From the NCBI GenBank assembly GCA_015065885.1, contig SVPJ01000027.1, forward strand, positions 1 through 33,988: 33,988 nt of DNA, given 5' to 3'. How positions within the stretch are numbered: the stretch's first letter is position 1; each line of letters starts with the position of its first letter. Of the stretch, positions 23,594 through 30,733 are shown in pieces. The position numbers and the translations under genes are program-made. The notes under the pieces were generated by a model. That model saw only the letters and a program-made list of their open reading frames with translations, was not told where the DNA came from and searched no databases. Source of the DNA: Oscillospiraceae bacterium. Its GTDB lineage: Bacteria > Bacillota > Clostridia > Oscillospirales > Acutalibacteraceae.

Positions 23594-25025
23594 ATCGATC
23601 CAAGGGTCGATGTCGTGGTCGTTCGGCGCGGAAGTGTTCGTAAAACTCATTACCCCCATCACCAACATGGCGCTCGCGCGCATTTTGGCGCCCGATGCCT
23701 TCGGTGTGGTTGCTGTCTGTAATATGATGGTCAGTTTTATTGACATCATTACCGACGCGGGTTTCGGCAAGTATCTGATACAAAGTGAATTTGCGGACGA
23801 CGAGGAAAAAGGGCGGTTTGCTAACGTCGCGTTTTGGTCGAATTTGGGACTGTCGCTGTTTTTCCTTTTGTTCATCACGCTGTTTCGTAATTCCGTTGCC
23901 GCTATGCTCGGCAGCCGCGACTACGCCGCCGCCATTTCGGTCGCGTGTATCCAGTTGGTGTTCACCTCGATGGTCAGCGTTCAAACGGGTCTGCTGCGGC
24001 GTAAGTTTGAGTTTAAGAAGTTGTTCATCTCCCGCACCAGTGTGGCACTGACACCGCTTGTCATCGCGGTGCCGCTGGCACTGGTCACCCGTTCGTACTG
24101 GGCGCTCATCATCGGTAACATTGCGGGTGCCGTCGTCAATGCAACGGTGCTGTTTTTTGCCTCGCCGTGGAAGCCGAAGTTTTACTATTCTTTCGACTGC
24201 TTGAAGAAGATGTTCAACTTCAGTTTCTGGTCGCTTTGCGAGTCGATGGCGCACTGGATGATCTTTTGGGTAGATACCTTCATTGTCGGCTTGTGGTTTT
24301 CCGATTATTATCTGGGACTTTACAAAAACTCCAGCAACATGATCATGTCGATTATCAATATGAGTACGATGGCGATCGGGCCCATTTTGCTGTCCTCGCT
24401 GTCCCGTATCAAGGACGAGAAAAAGGCGTTTTACGAGGTATTCCTGCCGGTGGAAAAGATCGTACTGTATCTTTTGTTCCCCGCGGGGCTCGGTCTGTTC
24501 TTCTTCCGCAAACCCATCACTCTTATTCTGTTTGGGCAGCAGTGGCTCGAAGCGGCGGACGTGGTGGGCGCGTGGGCGCTGATGTTGGTGGTCAGCGTGG
24601 CGTTCTACGGTCTGCCCGCCGAAGCGTACCGTGCAAAAGGCATTCCGAAGATCCTGTTCTTCTCGCAGGTGTTGTATCTGCTGTTCCTGATTCCCATTTG
24701 CGTGTTGTCCGCACGGGTGAATTTCTGGACCTTCGTCTTCGTGCGGTGCGGTGCGGTTGCGATTCAGGTCGTCATTTGTCTCTTGTTTGCCAAAAAGTTC
24801 TTGCATTGGCGCTTGCGTGCGTTCCTCAAAAATATGATACGTCCGCTTATCGCCTCTGCCATTATGGCGGGTCTGTGTGTGCTGATCTATCGTGACGGCG
24901 TGTCGATGTGGGTCTCGCTCTTGTCGATGGTGCTGATCGTGGTACTGTATTTCGGCGTACTGTTGCTTCTGTTCCGAAAGGATATCCAAAGCTCGCTGGC
25001 ACTGATTCGGCGTAAAGAGTTTTAA
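23574..25025 (+). CDS. Wzx-type oligosaccharide flippase (MOP superfamily)
   Basis: A 483-residue protein with 12-14 membrane segments in the MATE/Wzx pattern. The opening SMSWSFGAEVFVKLITPITNMALARILAPDAFG and LIQSEFADDEEKG are characteristic of the PST/Wzx group (RfbX/TuaB-like). It moves lipid-linked sugar units across the membrane. Its ATG follows GGGGGAG inside the end of the polymerase gene. It is the last gene of the operon; a terminator lies 26 bp downstream. No chain-length regulator or tyrosine-kinase pair is in the operon. Confidence 0.92.
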   Translation: MEKKNSKSIQGSMSWSFGAEVFVKLITPITNMALARILAPDAFGVVAVCNMMVSFIDIITDAGFGKYLIQSEFADDEEKGRFANVAFWSNLGLSLFFLLFITLFRNSVAAMLGSRDYAAAISVACIQLVFTSMVSVQTGLLRRKFEFKKLFISRTSVALTPLVIAVPLALVTRSYWALIIGNIAGAVVNATVLFFASPWKPKFYYSFDCLKKMFNFSFWSLCESMAHWMIFWVDTFIVGLWFSDYYLGLYKNSSNMIMSIINMSTMAIGPILLSSLSRIKDEKKAFYEVFLPVEKIVLYLLFPAGLGLFFFRKPITLILFGQQWLEAADVVGAWALMLVVSVAFYGLPAEAYRAKGIPKILFFSQVLYLLFLIPICVLSARVNFWTFVFVRCGAVAIQVVICLLFAKKFLHWRLRAFLKNMIRPLIASAIMAGLCVLIYRDGVSMWVSLLSMVLIVVLYFGVLLLLFRKDIQSSLALIRRKEF

Positions 25026-25050
25026 ATGAATAGTAATATGTCCTATATTG

Positions 25051-25090
25051 CAAACGCCCGCACTTCGTGAAAATGAGGTGCGGGCGTTTG
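25051..25090. terminator. Terminator of the polysaccharide operon
   Basis: CAAACGCCCGCAC/GTGCGGGCGTTTG, a 13-bp perfect stem with a 14-nt loop, is followed by TTGT. The T run is weak. Confidence 0.7.
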
Positions 25091-25094
25091 TTGT

Positions 25095-25298
25095 AAAAAA
25101 GGTATTTTTAAATATCATTTAGAAGAAATTTATCAATTTGATGAAGATGAGTGGAAATATATTTGTTCTAACGAAGATGCACTTCCTGCTATGTGGGAAC
25201 CATATTTAGGAATTTGCGGAAGTTCTTTGTTCGCGAACGTAGAAGATTTAATGAAAGATTTAAAATCTCAACCTGAATATAAACAATATTTCATATAG
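25095..25298 (+). pseudogene. AT-rich 3' gene remnant
   Basis: An open frame without a start codon runs from the terminator edge to TAG at 25296-25298. It reads about 67 codons with a well-behaved acidic peptide containing YHLEEIYQFDEDEWKYICSN and ending QPEYKQYFI. The region is about 30 percent GC and uses A/T-ending codons, quite unlike the GC-rich genes on both sides. This suggests the 3' end of a transferred gene cut off by rearrangement. I do not recognise the family; small immunity-type proteins are a loose resemblance only. Confidence 0.55.
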
Positions 25299-25368
25299 TC
25301 AAGAAAATCTTCAGTTTTCAGGGCACTTTTAATTCGTGTCATTAAGTTCAAAACTCCCATACCCAAAG

Positions 25369-25409
25369 AAAAAGATATTATTGCCGTTTTTGCGTATGAA
25401 TTCGAACTC
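25369..25409 (-). repeat. 41-nt conserved block (copy B)
   Basis: It is the counterpart of 17688-17728, with 34 of 41 bases identical. It lies between the hairpin array and the terminator-arm copy. Confidence 0.65.
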
Positions 25410-25419
25410 CTGCATAAAT

Positions 25420-25584
25420 GATGATATATCGCTTGCGCGATATGATATACGGCGTTGCCGTGTGATATACTTGCTTCGCAAGCATGATATTATATCCGTT
25501 CCTTCATATGCCGCAGGCATATATCGCCCACCGAAGGTGGATATCATATCGAAGATATATCATCCGTTCTCGGAAGAACGGATA
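25420..25584. repeat. Array of small hairpins with variable stems (copy B)
   Basis: Seven hairpins follow in line: ATATCGC-TTGC-GCGATAT, ACGGC-GTT-GCCGT, CTTGC-TTC-GCAAG, ATATGCC-GCA-GGCATAT, CCACC-GAA-GGTGG, ATATC-GAA-GATAT and ATCCGTTCT-CGGA-AGAACGGAT. They are joined by GATATA/ATATCAT-like linkers. Stems are intact in all seven although none shares its sequence with another. Confidence 0.75.
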
Positions 25585-25627
25585 TCATTGAAAAACGACA
25601 AGTTTCTGTCGAAACTTGTCGTTTTTC
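25585..25627. terminator. 43-nt shared hairpin (copy B)
   Basis: This is the exact reverse complement of 17472-17514, directly after the 21-nt tRNA-Trp 3'-end copy on the minus strand. Confidence 0.75.
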
Positions 25628-25756
25628 TTGGCAGGGGCAGAAGGACTTTCTTCTCAATGCGCAAACAGTCCCCCGGACTGTTTGCTGTCAAAAGTTATTG
25701 CTCGTTTTACTCGCCAACTTTTGAATTTTGTTTCAAGTCCTTCTGCGGCACTCATA

Positions 25757-25795
25757 CCCAAAGAAAAAACCACCCCAAAAGGGTGGCTTTTTCTT
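25757..25795 (-). terminator. Terminator of the tRNA-Met/tRNA-Trp operon
   Basis: On the minus strand CAAAGAAAAAGCCACCC pairs with GGGTGGTTTTTTCTTTG around a TTTTG loop (one mismatch), starting at the CCA end of tRNA-Trp. Confidence 0.85.
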
Positions 25796-25871
25796 TGGCA
25801 GGGGCAGAAGGACTTGAACCCTCGGCACGCGGTTTTGGAGACCGCTGCTCTACCAACTGAGCTATGCCCCT
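25796..25871 (-). tRNA. tRNA-Trp (anticodon CCA)
   Basis: A 76-nt tRNA with acceptor AGGGGCA/TGCCCCT, discriminator G and encoded CCA. D-arm region TAGCTCAGTTGGTAGAGCA, anticodon loop CTCCAAA and T-arm GGGTTCAAGTCC are standard. The anticodon CCA reads UGG. It lies 57 bp downstream of tRNA-Met in the same transcript. Confidence 0.95.
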
Positions 25872-25928
25872 ATGTATGAAATTGGGGAGTGGGCCGCCGG
25901 AGTTGCGGCCGGCGGCTCCGATTCCCTT

Positions 25929-26005
25929 TGGTGGGCCTTCAGGGACTCGAACCCGGGACTGACCGGTTATGAGCCGGCTACTCTAACCAACTGAGTTAAA
26001 GGCCC
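25929..26005 (-). tRNA. tRNA-Met (anticodon CAT)
   Basis: A 77-nt tRNA with acceptor GGGCCTT/AAGGCCC, discriminator A and encoded CCA. Anticodon stem GCCGG/CCGGT holds loop CTCATAA, giving anticodon CAT. The base-paired first position argues for elongator rather than initiator Met. A tRNA-Ile2 with modified C34 cannot be excluded by anticodon alone, but the acceptor and body resemble elongator Met of Clostridia. Confidence 0.9.
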
Positions 26006-26037
26006 GTGTAACCGCCGTTCTTTTCGGCACGAGTAGC

Positions 26038-26066
26038 ATTATAACGCGTTTTGTTTCGTTTGTCAA
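26038..26066 (-). promoter_or_regulatory. Consensus promoter of the tRNA-Met/Trp operon
   Basis: On the minus strand a perfect TTGACA (26066-26061), 17-bp spacer and TATAAT (26043-26038) lie 32 bp before tRNA-Met. The promoter matches the tRNA-Leu promoter design exactly. Confidence 0.85.
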
Positions 26067-26079
26067 GCACAAATTGCAC

Positions 26080-26298
26080 TTATTCCAATGAAAATTCTTC
26101 CGCCGTGTGTGCCGCCTGCTTCGGGGCGCGGTGGGGGATGCGCTTGAGCGGATCGTATTCGTATTTGCGGCAACGCTCATACAGCGGCATCGCACCGCGG
26201 CGAGGGCAGAGAACGACCTTGCCGTCGAATGAGCGTTGACCGTGTACACAGGTCTCGCACGCGGGTGTAATATGATTGCCGTACAGTTTTTGTCGCAT
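26080..26298 (-). CDS. Small four-cysteine protein, function unknown
   Basis: A 72-residue basic protein with Cys at about 14, 17, 31 and 43 (CETC-x13-C-x11-C), suggesting one metal site. The sequence around them is HITPACETCVHGQRS and LCPRRGAM. An AAGGGAG ribosome site precedes the ATG. It lies 15 bp downstream of the DUF1653-like gene and is cotranscribed with it. The pattern resembles the short uncharacterised zinc-ribbon proteins common in Clostridia. No function can be assigned. Confidence 0.65.
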   Translation of the reverse strand: MRQKLYGNHITPACETCVHGQRSFDGKVVLCPRRGAMPLYERCRKYEYDPLKRIPHRAPKQAAHTAEEFSLE

Positions 26299-26313
26299 CC
26301 GTATTTGCTCCCT

Positions 26314-26529
26314 TCACTCGCCGATATAGGTAAATCGCGGGAGGGCTTTGCCGTCCCGTTCGACCGTTTCGTTCCACATCGCGGCAGGGCGTACCCACAC
26401 CTCGCCGTCACCGTACAGTGCTTGGTATACCACCATCGGCTCGCCCGTTTCGGAATGGCGGGCAACCGCCAGCACGCGGTAGTTTTGTCCCTTGAAGTGA
26501 CGCCAAACGCCGCAGGGGATGGTGTCCAT
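26314..26529 (-). CDS. DUF1653-like small protein
   Basis: A 71-residue protein with GVWRHFKGQNYRVLAVARHSETGEPMVVYQALYGDGEVWVRP, the complete core of the DUF1653 family. It is typically a single small beta-barrel domain of unknown function, found alone or fused to nucleotide- or tRNA-related proteins. A TTG at 26538 is in frame but overlaps the GGGAG site, so the ATG at 26529 is preferred. It is first of a two-gene minus-strand unit lying between the tRNA operon and gap. Confidence 0.8.
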   Translation of the reverse strand: MDTIPCGVWRHFKGQNYRVLAVARHSETGEPMVVYQALYGDGEVWVRPAAMWNETVERDGKALPRFTYIGE

Positions 26530-26719
26530 GCGTCTCAACTCCCGCTATTGTGATTTTTTCATTATAACAGATTGCGGCGGGAATTGCAATCGGTTTGCGA
26601 AAAAAAGTCGGAAAGGTCGAAAAATGCGCAAAGGACGTTGGCGAAATGTATGGTAAAACACGCGCTGACATAAATATTTTGGACAAGTAAACAAACTGTA
26701 AAATCTTGCAAAAAACAAC

Positions 26720-26748
26720 TTGCAAAATTCGCCGGGATGGGGTATTAT
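26720..26748 (+). promoter_or_regulatory. Predicted promoter of gap
   Basis: TTGCAA (26720-26725) and TATTAT (26743-26748) with a 17-bp spacer lie 36 bp upstream of the gap start. A strong GGAGG ribosome site follows. Confidence 0.65.
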
Positions 26749-26784
26749 ATAGGCAAGTTCGAAATTATTGGAGGTTGAATCATT

Positions 26785-27801
26785 ATGTCCGTTAAAGTAG
26801 CTATCAATGGTTTTGGCCGCATCGGTCGTCTGGCGTTCCGTCAGATGTTCGGTGCCGAAGGGTACGAACTGGTCGCGATCAACGACCTGACCAAGCCCAG
26901 CATGTTGGCTCACCTGCTCAAATATGACACCGCTCAGGGCCGTTACGACGGTCACACGGTGGTTGCCGACGACGAAGCCGGTACCATCACTGTGGACGGC
27001 AAGGTGCTGAAGATCTATGCCGAGAAGAACGCCGCGGATCTGCCGTGGGGCGAGATCGGTGTGGACGTCGTTTTGGAATGCACCGGTTTCTACTGCTCAA
27101 AGGAAAAGAGCCAGGCTCACATCGATGCCGGCGCGAAGAAGGTCGTTATCTCCGCTCCCGCGGGCAACGATCTGAAGACCATCGTGTTCAGCGTGAACGA
27201 GAAGACCCTGACCAAGGAAGATACCATCATCTCGGCGGCTTCCTGCACCACCAACTGCCTCGCTCCCATGGCGAAGGCGCTCAACGACTATGCTGAGATC
27301 CAGAGCGGTATCATGACCACCGTGCATGCCTACACCGGTGATCAGATGATCCTGGACGGCCCGCACCGCAAGGGCGACCTGCGTCGTGCTCGCGCCGGTG
27401 CGCAGAACATCGTTCCCAACTCCACCGGCGCTGCGAAGGCGATCGGTCTGGTTATCCCCGAACTGAACGGCAAGCTGATCGGCTCCGCTCAGCGTGTTCC
27501 CACCTGCACCGGCTCCACCACCATCCTGGTGGCTGTGGTGAAGGGTAAGGACATCACCAAGGAAGGTATCAACGCCGCGATGAAGGCTGCCGCTTCCGAT
27601 TCCTTCGGTTACAACGAGGATCAGATCGTGTCCTCCGACGTGATCGGTATCCGTTACGGCTCGCTGTTCGATGCGACCCAGACGATGGTTGCGAAGATCG
27701 ACGACGACACCTATCAGGTGCAGGTCGTGTCGTGGTACGACAACGAGAATTCCTACACCAGCCAGATGGTGCGCACCATCAAATACTTCGCGGAACTGTA
27801 A
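26785..27801 (+). CDS. gap: Glyceraldehyde-3-phosphate dehydrogenase
   Basis: The 338-residue glycolytic enzyme has Rossmann start [12 protein letters not shown], an NAD-selecting Asp in INDLT (about 34), catalytic Cys154 in [12 protein letters not shown], and the phosphate-site segments HAYTGDQ and STGAAKAIG. The C-terminal WYDNENSY is also conserved. It oxidises glyceraldehyde 3-phosphate to 1,3-bisphosphoglycerate with NAD. Codon use is strongly biased to C-ending codons (ACC, AAC, ATC) compared with neighbours, as expected for very high expression. Monocistronic, with its own promoter and terminator. No CggR regulator is adjacent. Confidence 0.98.
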   Translation: MSVKVAINGFGRIGRLAFRQMFGAEGYELVAINDLTKPSMLAHLLKYDTAQGRYDGHTVVADDEAGTITVDGKVLKIYAEKNAADLPWGEIGVDVVLECTGFYCSKEKSQAHIDAGAKKVVISAPAGNDLKTIVFSVNEKTLTKEDTIISAASCTTNCLAPMAKALNDYAEIQSGIMTTVHAYTGDQMILDGPHRKGDLRRARAGAQNIVPNSTGAAKAIGLVIPELNGKLIGSAQRVPTCTGSTTILVAVVKGKDITKEGINAAMKAAASDSFGYNEDQIVSSDVIGIRYGSLFDATQTMVAKIDDDTYQVQVVSWYDNENSYTSQMVRTIKYFAEL

Positions 27802-27815
27802 GTTTCGTAATGGTC

Positions 27816-27847
27816 AATGGCGCTGTTCCGCAAGGGGCAGCGCCATT
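27816..27847 (+). terminator. Intrinsic terminator of gap
   Basis: AATGGCGCTGTTCC pairs with GGGGCAGCGCCATT around GCAA (one wobble), followed by CTTT. Confidence 0.8.
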
Positions 27848-27872
27848 CTTTGCTTGAAGAGGAATTGTAGAT

Positions 27873-28367
27873 ATGAAAAAGAATTGGTGGCGATGGGCAC
27901 TCGTTCTTCTGTGGTTTGTTGTGATCTCGCTCTTTTCTTCGCAAACGCGGGAAGAATCGGGGCGACTCAGCGGCGGTATTACGGTGTGGATCGTGGAACA
28001 TATCACGCCCAATTGGAAATCGTTGGAAGAGATCGTAAAGGAAAATTTGCTCCAAACGTGGCGTTTTATCATTCGCAAAGGCGCACATATGGCGGAATTT
28101 GCCGTGCTTGGTATGCTGCTTTTTAATGCATGGGCAGGTGTGCGCCGCCGTGCGTTGTCGCGGTGCGCACTGTTGTCGATGATGTGTTCCTTTTTGGGCG
28201 CGGTGTTGGACGAAGCGCATCAAGCGTTCGTTCCCGAACGAGGTCCGTTGCTGAGTGACGTGTTTATTGATTTTGCGGGTGCCGTTTTGGGTATACTTTT
28301 TGTGTGGTTGGTAGTTTGGATTTTTCAAAAATACAGAAAACGAAAAGAAACGCATGCTTTTTCTTGA
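27873..28367 (+). CDS. VanZ-like family membrane protein
   Basis: A 164-residue protein with four predicted membrane helices and the VanZ hallmarks RKGAHMAEFAVLGMLL (about 68-83) and DEAHQAFVPERGPLLSDVFIDFAGAVLG (about 113-140). VanZ homologues give low-level teicoplanin resistance in some species, but the role of the chromosomal relatives is uncertain. There is no vancomycin cluster here. The gene lies directly after gap's terminator, and the proC promoter begins at its stop codon. Confidence 0.88.
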   Translation: MKKNWWRWALVLLWFVVISLFSSQTREESGRLSGGITVWIVEHITPNWKSLEEIVKENLLQTWRFIIRKGAHMAEFAVLGMLLFNAWAGVRRRALSRCALLSMMCSFLGAVLDEAHQAFVPERGPLLSDVFIDFAGAVLGILFVWLVVWIFQKYRKRKETHAFS

Positions 28368-28392
28368 CTTTATCGACAAATTCGCGTAAAAT
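28364..28392 (+). promoter_or_regulatory. Predicted promoter of proC operon
   Basis: TTGACT (28364-28369), 17-bp spacer and TAAAAT (28387-28392). The -35 box overlaps the VanZ stop codon. Confidence 0.6.
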
Positions 28393-28426
28393 AGATATAA
28401 GTATGTGAGAAAGCGAAGCGATAAGT

Positions 28427-29221
28427 ATGAGAATCGGCTTTATCGGTGCAGGCAATATGGCGAGCGCCATTATCCGTGGATTGATCGGCAACGGCGTGCG
28501 CGGCAGTGATCTCTTGGTGTACGATGTGGATACGGCAAAGCAAGTGGCCTTGTTTGAAGAGTGCGGCGTTTGTATGTGCGGCTCGGCGGACGAGGTGATC
28601 CACGGTGCACAAGCGGTCGTTTTGGCGGTGAAACCGCAGGTATTTCCCGCACTGTTGCCGCAACTGGCACCCGCACTGCAGGAATCTTCGCCGCTTGTGA
28701 TCTCCATTGCCGCGGGCAAGACGGTCGCTTCGATCGAAGAATGGGTCGGTGACGGTATTGCCGTGGTGCGCGTGATGCCCAATATCAACGCAAAGGTGTC
28801 GGAATCGATGTCGGCGTTTTGTTGTAACGCCTTCGTTACGGCGGAAGACCGTGAACTGGTGACTCGCGTGTTTGATGCGGTGGGCGAGACGGTGGAACTT
28901 GCGGAATCGCAATTTTCTGCCTACGCCGCACTGGCGGGGTGTTCGCCCGCGTATTCGCTTTTGTATATGGACGCTATGGCCGAAGCGGGTGTGAAATACG
29001 GCATCCCCAAAGCGCTGTCGCTGAAGATCGTGGCACAAGCGGTGCTTGGCACGGCACGCTTGCTGCAGGAGAGCGGGGAACACCCGCGGGCACTGGTCGA
29101 TCAGGTGTGTTCACCCGGCGGTACGACCATTGAGGGCGTGATCGCCCTGCAAAAACTCGGGTTTGAAAATGCAGTGCTGGAAGCGGTACGTGCCAGTTAT
29201 GAAAAGGATAAATCGTTATGA
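28427..29221 (+). CDS. proC: Pyrroline-5-carboxylate reductase
   Basis: The 264-residue enzyme carries out the last step of proline synthesis. The Rossmann motif is GFIGAGNMASAI at the N-terminus, followed by AVVLAVKPQVF and ISIAAGKTVASIE. The C-terminal signature reads LVDQVCSPGGTTIEGVIAL. Length is normal. It overlaps rsmD by 4 bp, a common linkage of unrelated housekeeping genes. Cytoplasmic. Confidence 0.95.
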   Translation: MRIGFIGAGNMASAIIRGLIGNGVRGSDLLVYDVDTAKQVALFEECGVCMCGSADEVIHGAQAVVLAVKPQVFPALLPQLAPALQESSPLVISIAAGKTVASIEEWVGDGIAVVRVMPNINAKVSESMSAFCCNAFVTAEDRELVTRVFDAVGETVELAESQFSAYAALAGCSPAYSLLYMDAMAEAGVKYGIPKALSLKIVAQAVLGTARLLQESGEHPRALVDQVCSPGGTTIEGVIALQKLGFENAVLEAVRASYEKDKSL

Positions 29222-29751
29222 TGAAGGTGATTACCGGCACCCTGCGCGGTCGCATGGTGCAGACGTTGGACGGTGAGGCGACCCGCCCGACCACCCAGCG
29301 GGTGAAAGAAGCGCTGTTCAGCGCGATCCAGTTCGATATCGAAGGCAGGCGAGTGTTGGACGCGTTTGCGGGTTCGGGTCAGCTCGGCATCGAAGCGATC
29401 AGCCGCGGTGCCGCTTCCTGCGTGTTCGTGGACAACAGCCGTGAAGCGGCAGAGATCGTGCGTAAAAACACGACGGCACTGGGCATCGGTGCGGTCAGCA
29501 CGGTGCTGTGTCAGGATACGATGCAATTTTTGGCACGGACGACCGAACGGTTCGACATTGTCTTTTTGGATCCGCCGTATGCCGCGGGTCTTCTGGAGGG
29601 GGCGCTCGTTGCCACCGCCCGTTTGCTGAACGCAGGCGGCTTCGTGGTGTGCGAAAGCGATGAGCGTGCCGAACTTCCCGAAACGGTGGAAGGTCTTACG
29701 CTGTACCGTTCATACCGATACAGCCACGTGAAACTGTGGATATACCGCTGA
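29218..29751 (+). CDS. rsmD: 16S rRNA (guanine966-N2)-methyltransferase RsmD
   Basis: The 177-residue SAM-dependent enzyme begins MKVITGTLRGR and has the RPTTQRVKEALFSAI segment, SAM motif LDAFAGSGQLGIEAISRGA and catalytic DPPYAAG (about 119-125). The first codons overlap the proC stop; an ATG one codon later is equally possible. It modifies the 30S subunit. It is followed 16 bp later by coaD, the usual arrangement in Bacillota. Confidence 0.95.
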   Translation: MMKVITGTLRGRMVQTLDGEATRPTTQRVKEALFSAIQFDIEGRRVLDAFAGSGQLGIEAISRGAASCVFVDNSREAAEIVRKNTTALGIGAVSTVLCQDTMQFLARTTERFDIVFLDPPYAAGLLEGALVATARLLNAGGFVVCESDERAELPETVEGLTLYRSYRYSHVKLWIYR

Positions 29752-29766
29752 TAGGAGGGGACGTAT

Positions 29767-30264
29767 ATGCGATTGGCGATCTGTCCCGGTAGTTTTGATC
29801 CCGTGACGAACGGACATTTGGACGTTATTCAGCGTGCCGCCCGCCTGTTTGATAAGGTGGTGGTGTTGGTCGCGGTGAATGCCGACAAGCACGGCGTATT
29901 TTGTGCCGAAGAACGGTGCGATATGCTCCGCCGTGCGACAGCACACCTTACGAACGTGGAGGTGGCATCGTATGACGGTCTGCTTGCGGATTATGCGCGC
30001 GAACGGCACGCCGCCGCCATTGTGAAAGGCTTGCGCGCTATGTCGGATTTTGAATACGAGTTTCAGATGGCGCTTACCAACCGTAAACTGAACGACGGGG
30101 TGGAGACGGTGTTTTTGACCACCTCCACCGAGTATATGTATCTCTCGTCCAGCTTGGTGAAGGAAGTGGCGCGTCTGGGTGGCGATATTTCGGAATTTGT
30201 TCCCCCATGTGTTATGAATGACATTTTAAATAAAATCGAAAGGAACGAGAAAAATGACCGTTGA
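29767..30264 (+). CDS. coaD: Phosphopantetheine adenylyltransferase
   Basis: A 165-residue nucleotidyltransferase for the fourth step of CoA synthesis. The HxGH-type motif reads PGSFDPVTNGHLDVI (Thr/His at about 14-17). VKGLRAMSDFEYEFQMALTNRKL and STEYMYLSSSLVKEVARLGGD match the family throughout. A GGAGGGG ribosome site is present. The 3' end overlaps the coiled-coil gene by 11 bp. Confidence 0.97.
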   Translation: MRLAICPGSFDPVTNGHLDVIQRAARLFDKVVVLVAVNADKHGVFCAEERCDMLRRATAHLTNVEVASYDGLLADYARERHAAAIVKGLRAMSDFEYEFQMALTNRKLNDGVETVFLTTSTEYMYLSSSLVKEVARLGGDISEFVPPCVMNDILNKIERNEKNDR

Positions 30265-30727
30265 TGTGATCTTGGAACAGTTGGATGAAATGATTGATAA
30301 GGCGTTGCGCCTGCCGCTTTCGGGCGGCAAATGTCTTCTGCCTGCCGACCAGTTGCGCGACTGTATCGATGGCCTGCGTGCAAACCTGCCGAATGAATTT
30401 AAGCAGGCAAAAGCCATTGTGAACGACCGCGCGGAGATCATTGCTACCGCCCGTAAAGAAGCGGAAGGCATCGTGCGTGCCGCCGAAGAGCGTGCCCGCC
30501 GTTTGGTGCAGGAGGAAGAGATCGTGCGCCAAGCACAGGAGAAATCCACCGAAATGTTGGCGCAGGCACAGCAGAAATCGCGTGAGATGCGCCGCAGTGC
30601 GTTTGACTATTCGGAAGATATGCTCAAACGCACCGAAGAAGCGCTTGCCCAGCGTCTGACCGAAGTGCGCACCGTTCGTCAGTCGTTGCGCAATCCGCAA
30701 GCCGCCATTCAGGGTAACGAAGAATAA
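30254..30727 (+). CDS. Coiled-coil protein following coaD
   Basis: A 157-residue soluble protein. An N-terminal helical part (VDVILEQLDEMIDKALRLPLSGGKCLLPADQLRDCID) precedes a long charged coiled coil rich in Arg, Glu, Ala and Gln (about residues 50-145). Clostridial relatives in this position are often labelled 'ATPase' or 'ATP synthase subunit B-like', though no nucleotide-binding motif exists here. The conserved N-terminus and location next to coaD suggest a real conserved gene. A cell-envelope or cell-division scaffold role is possible by resemblance to DivIVA-type coiled coils, but this is weak. Confidence 0.75.
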   Translation: MTVDVILEQLDEMIDKALRLPLSGGKCLLPADQLRDCIDGLRANLPNEFKQAKAIVNDRAEIIATARKEAEGIVRAAEERARRLVQEEEIVRQAQEKSTEMLAQAQQKSREMRRSAFDYSEDMLKRTEEALAQRLTEVRTVRQSLRNPQAAIQGNEE

Positions 30728-30733
30728 TGGATG

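Larger units (their letters stand above)
25358..25795 (-). repeat. tRNA-anchored composite repeat, copy B
   Basis: Read on the minus strand from tRNA-Trp, this has the same order as copy A. First are the terminator and an antisense T-arm fragment of tRNA-Trp (25746-25732). A GC hairpin (25685-25661), a 21-nt direct copy of the tRNA-Trp 3' end (25648-25628) and the 43-nt hairpin (25627-25585) follow. The hairpin array (about 25584-25420), the 41-nt block (25409-25369) and a 16-nt piece of the tRNA-Trp terminator arm (25373-25358) close it. The tRNA and terminator parts match tRNA-Trp, not tRNA-Leu. Apparent open frames across it are artefacts. Confidence 0.8.

Noticed and set aside
22868..23878. 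336-codon minus-strand open frame opposite the polymerase gene
   Set aside because: It is the antisense shadow of the polymerase and flippase genes, with no protein features.
23514..25118. 534-codon open frame on the minus strand opposite the flippase gene
   Set aside because: It is the antisense shadow of wzx: low-complexity His/Gln/Arg-rich composition, no ribosome site and no family pattern, while the plus strand encodes a clear flippase.
25336..25860. 174-codon open frame across copy B and tRNA-Trp
   Set aside because: It runs through hairpins, terminator and a tRNA; the translation is repeat sequence, not a gene.
27873..28367. Vancomycin/teicoplanin resistance locus
   Set aside because: Only a VanZ-like protein is present; no vanHAX or other ligase genes lie nearby.
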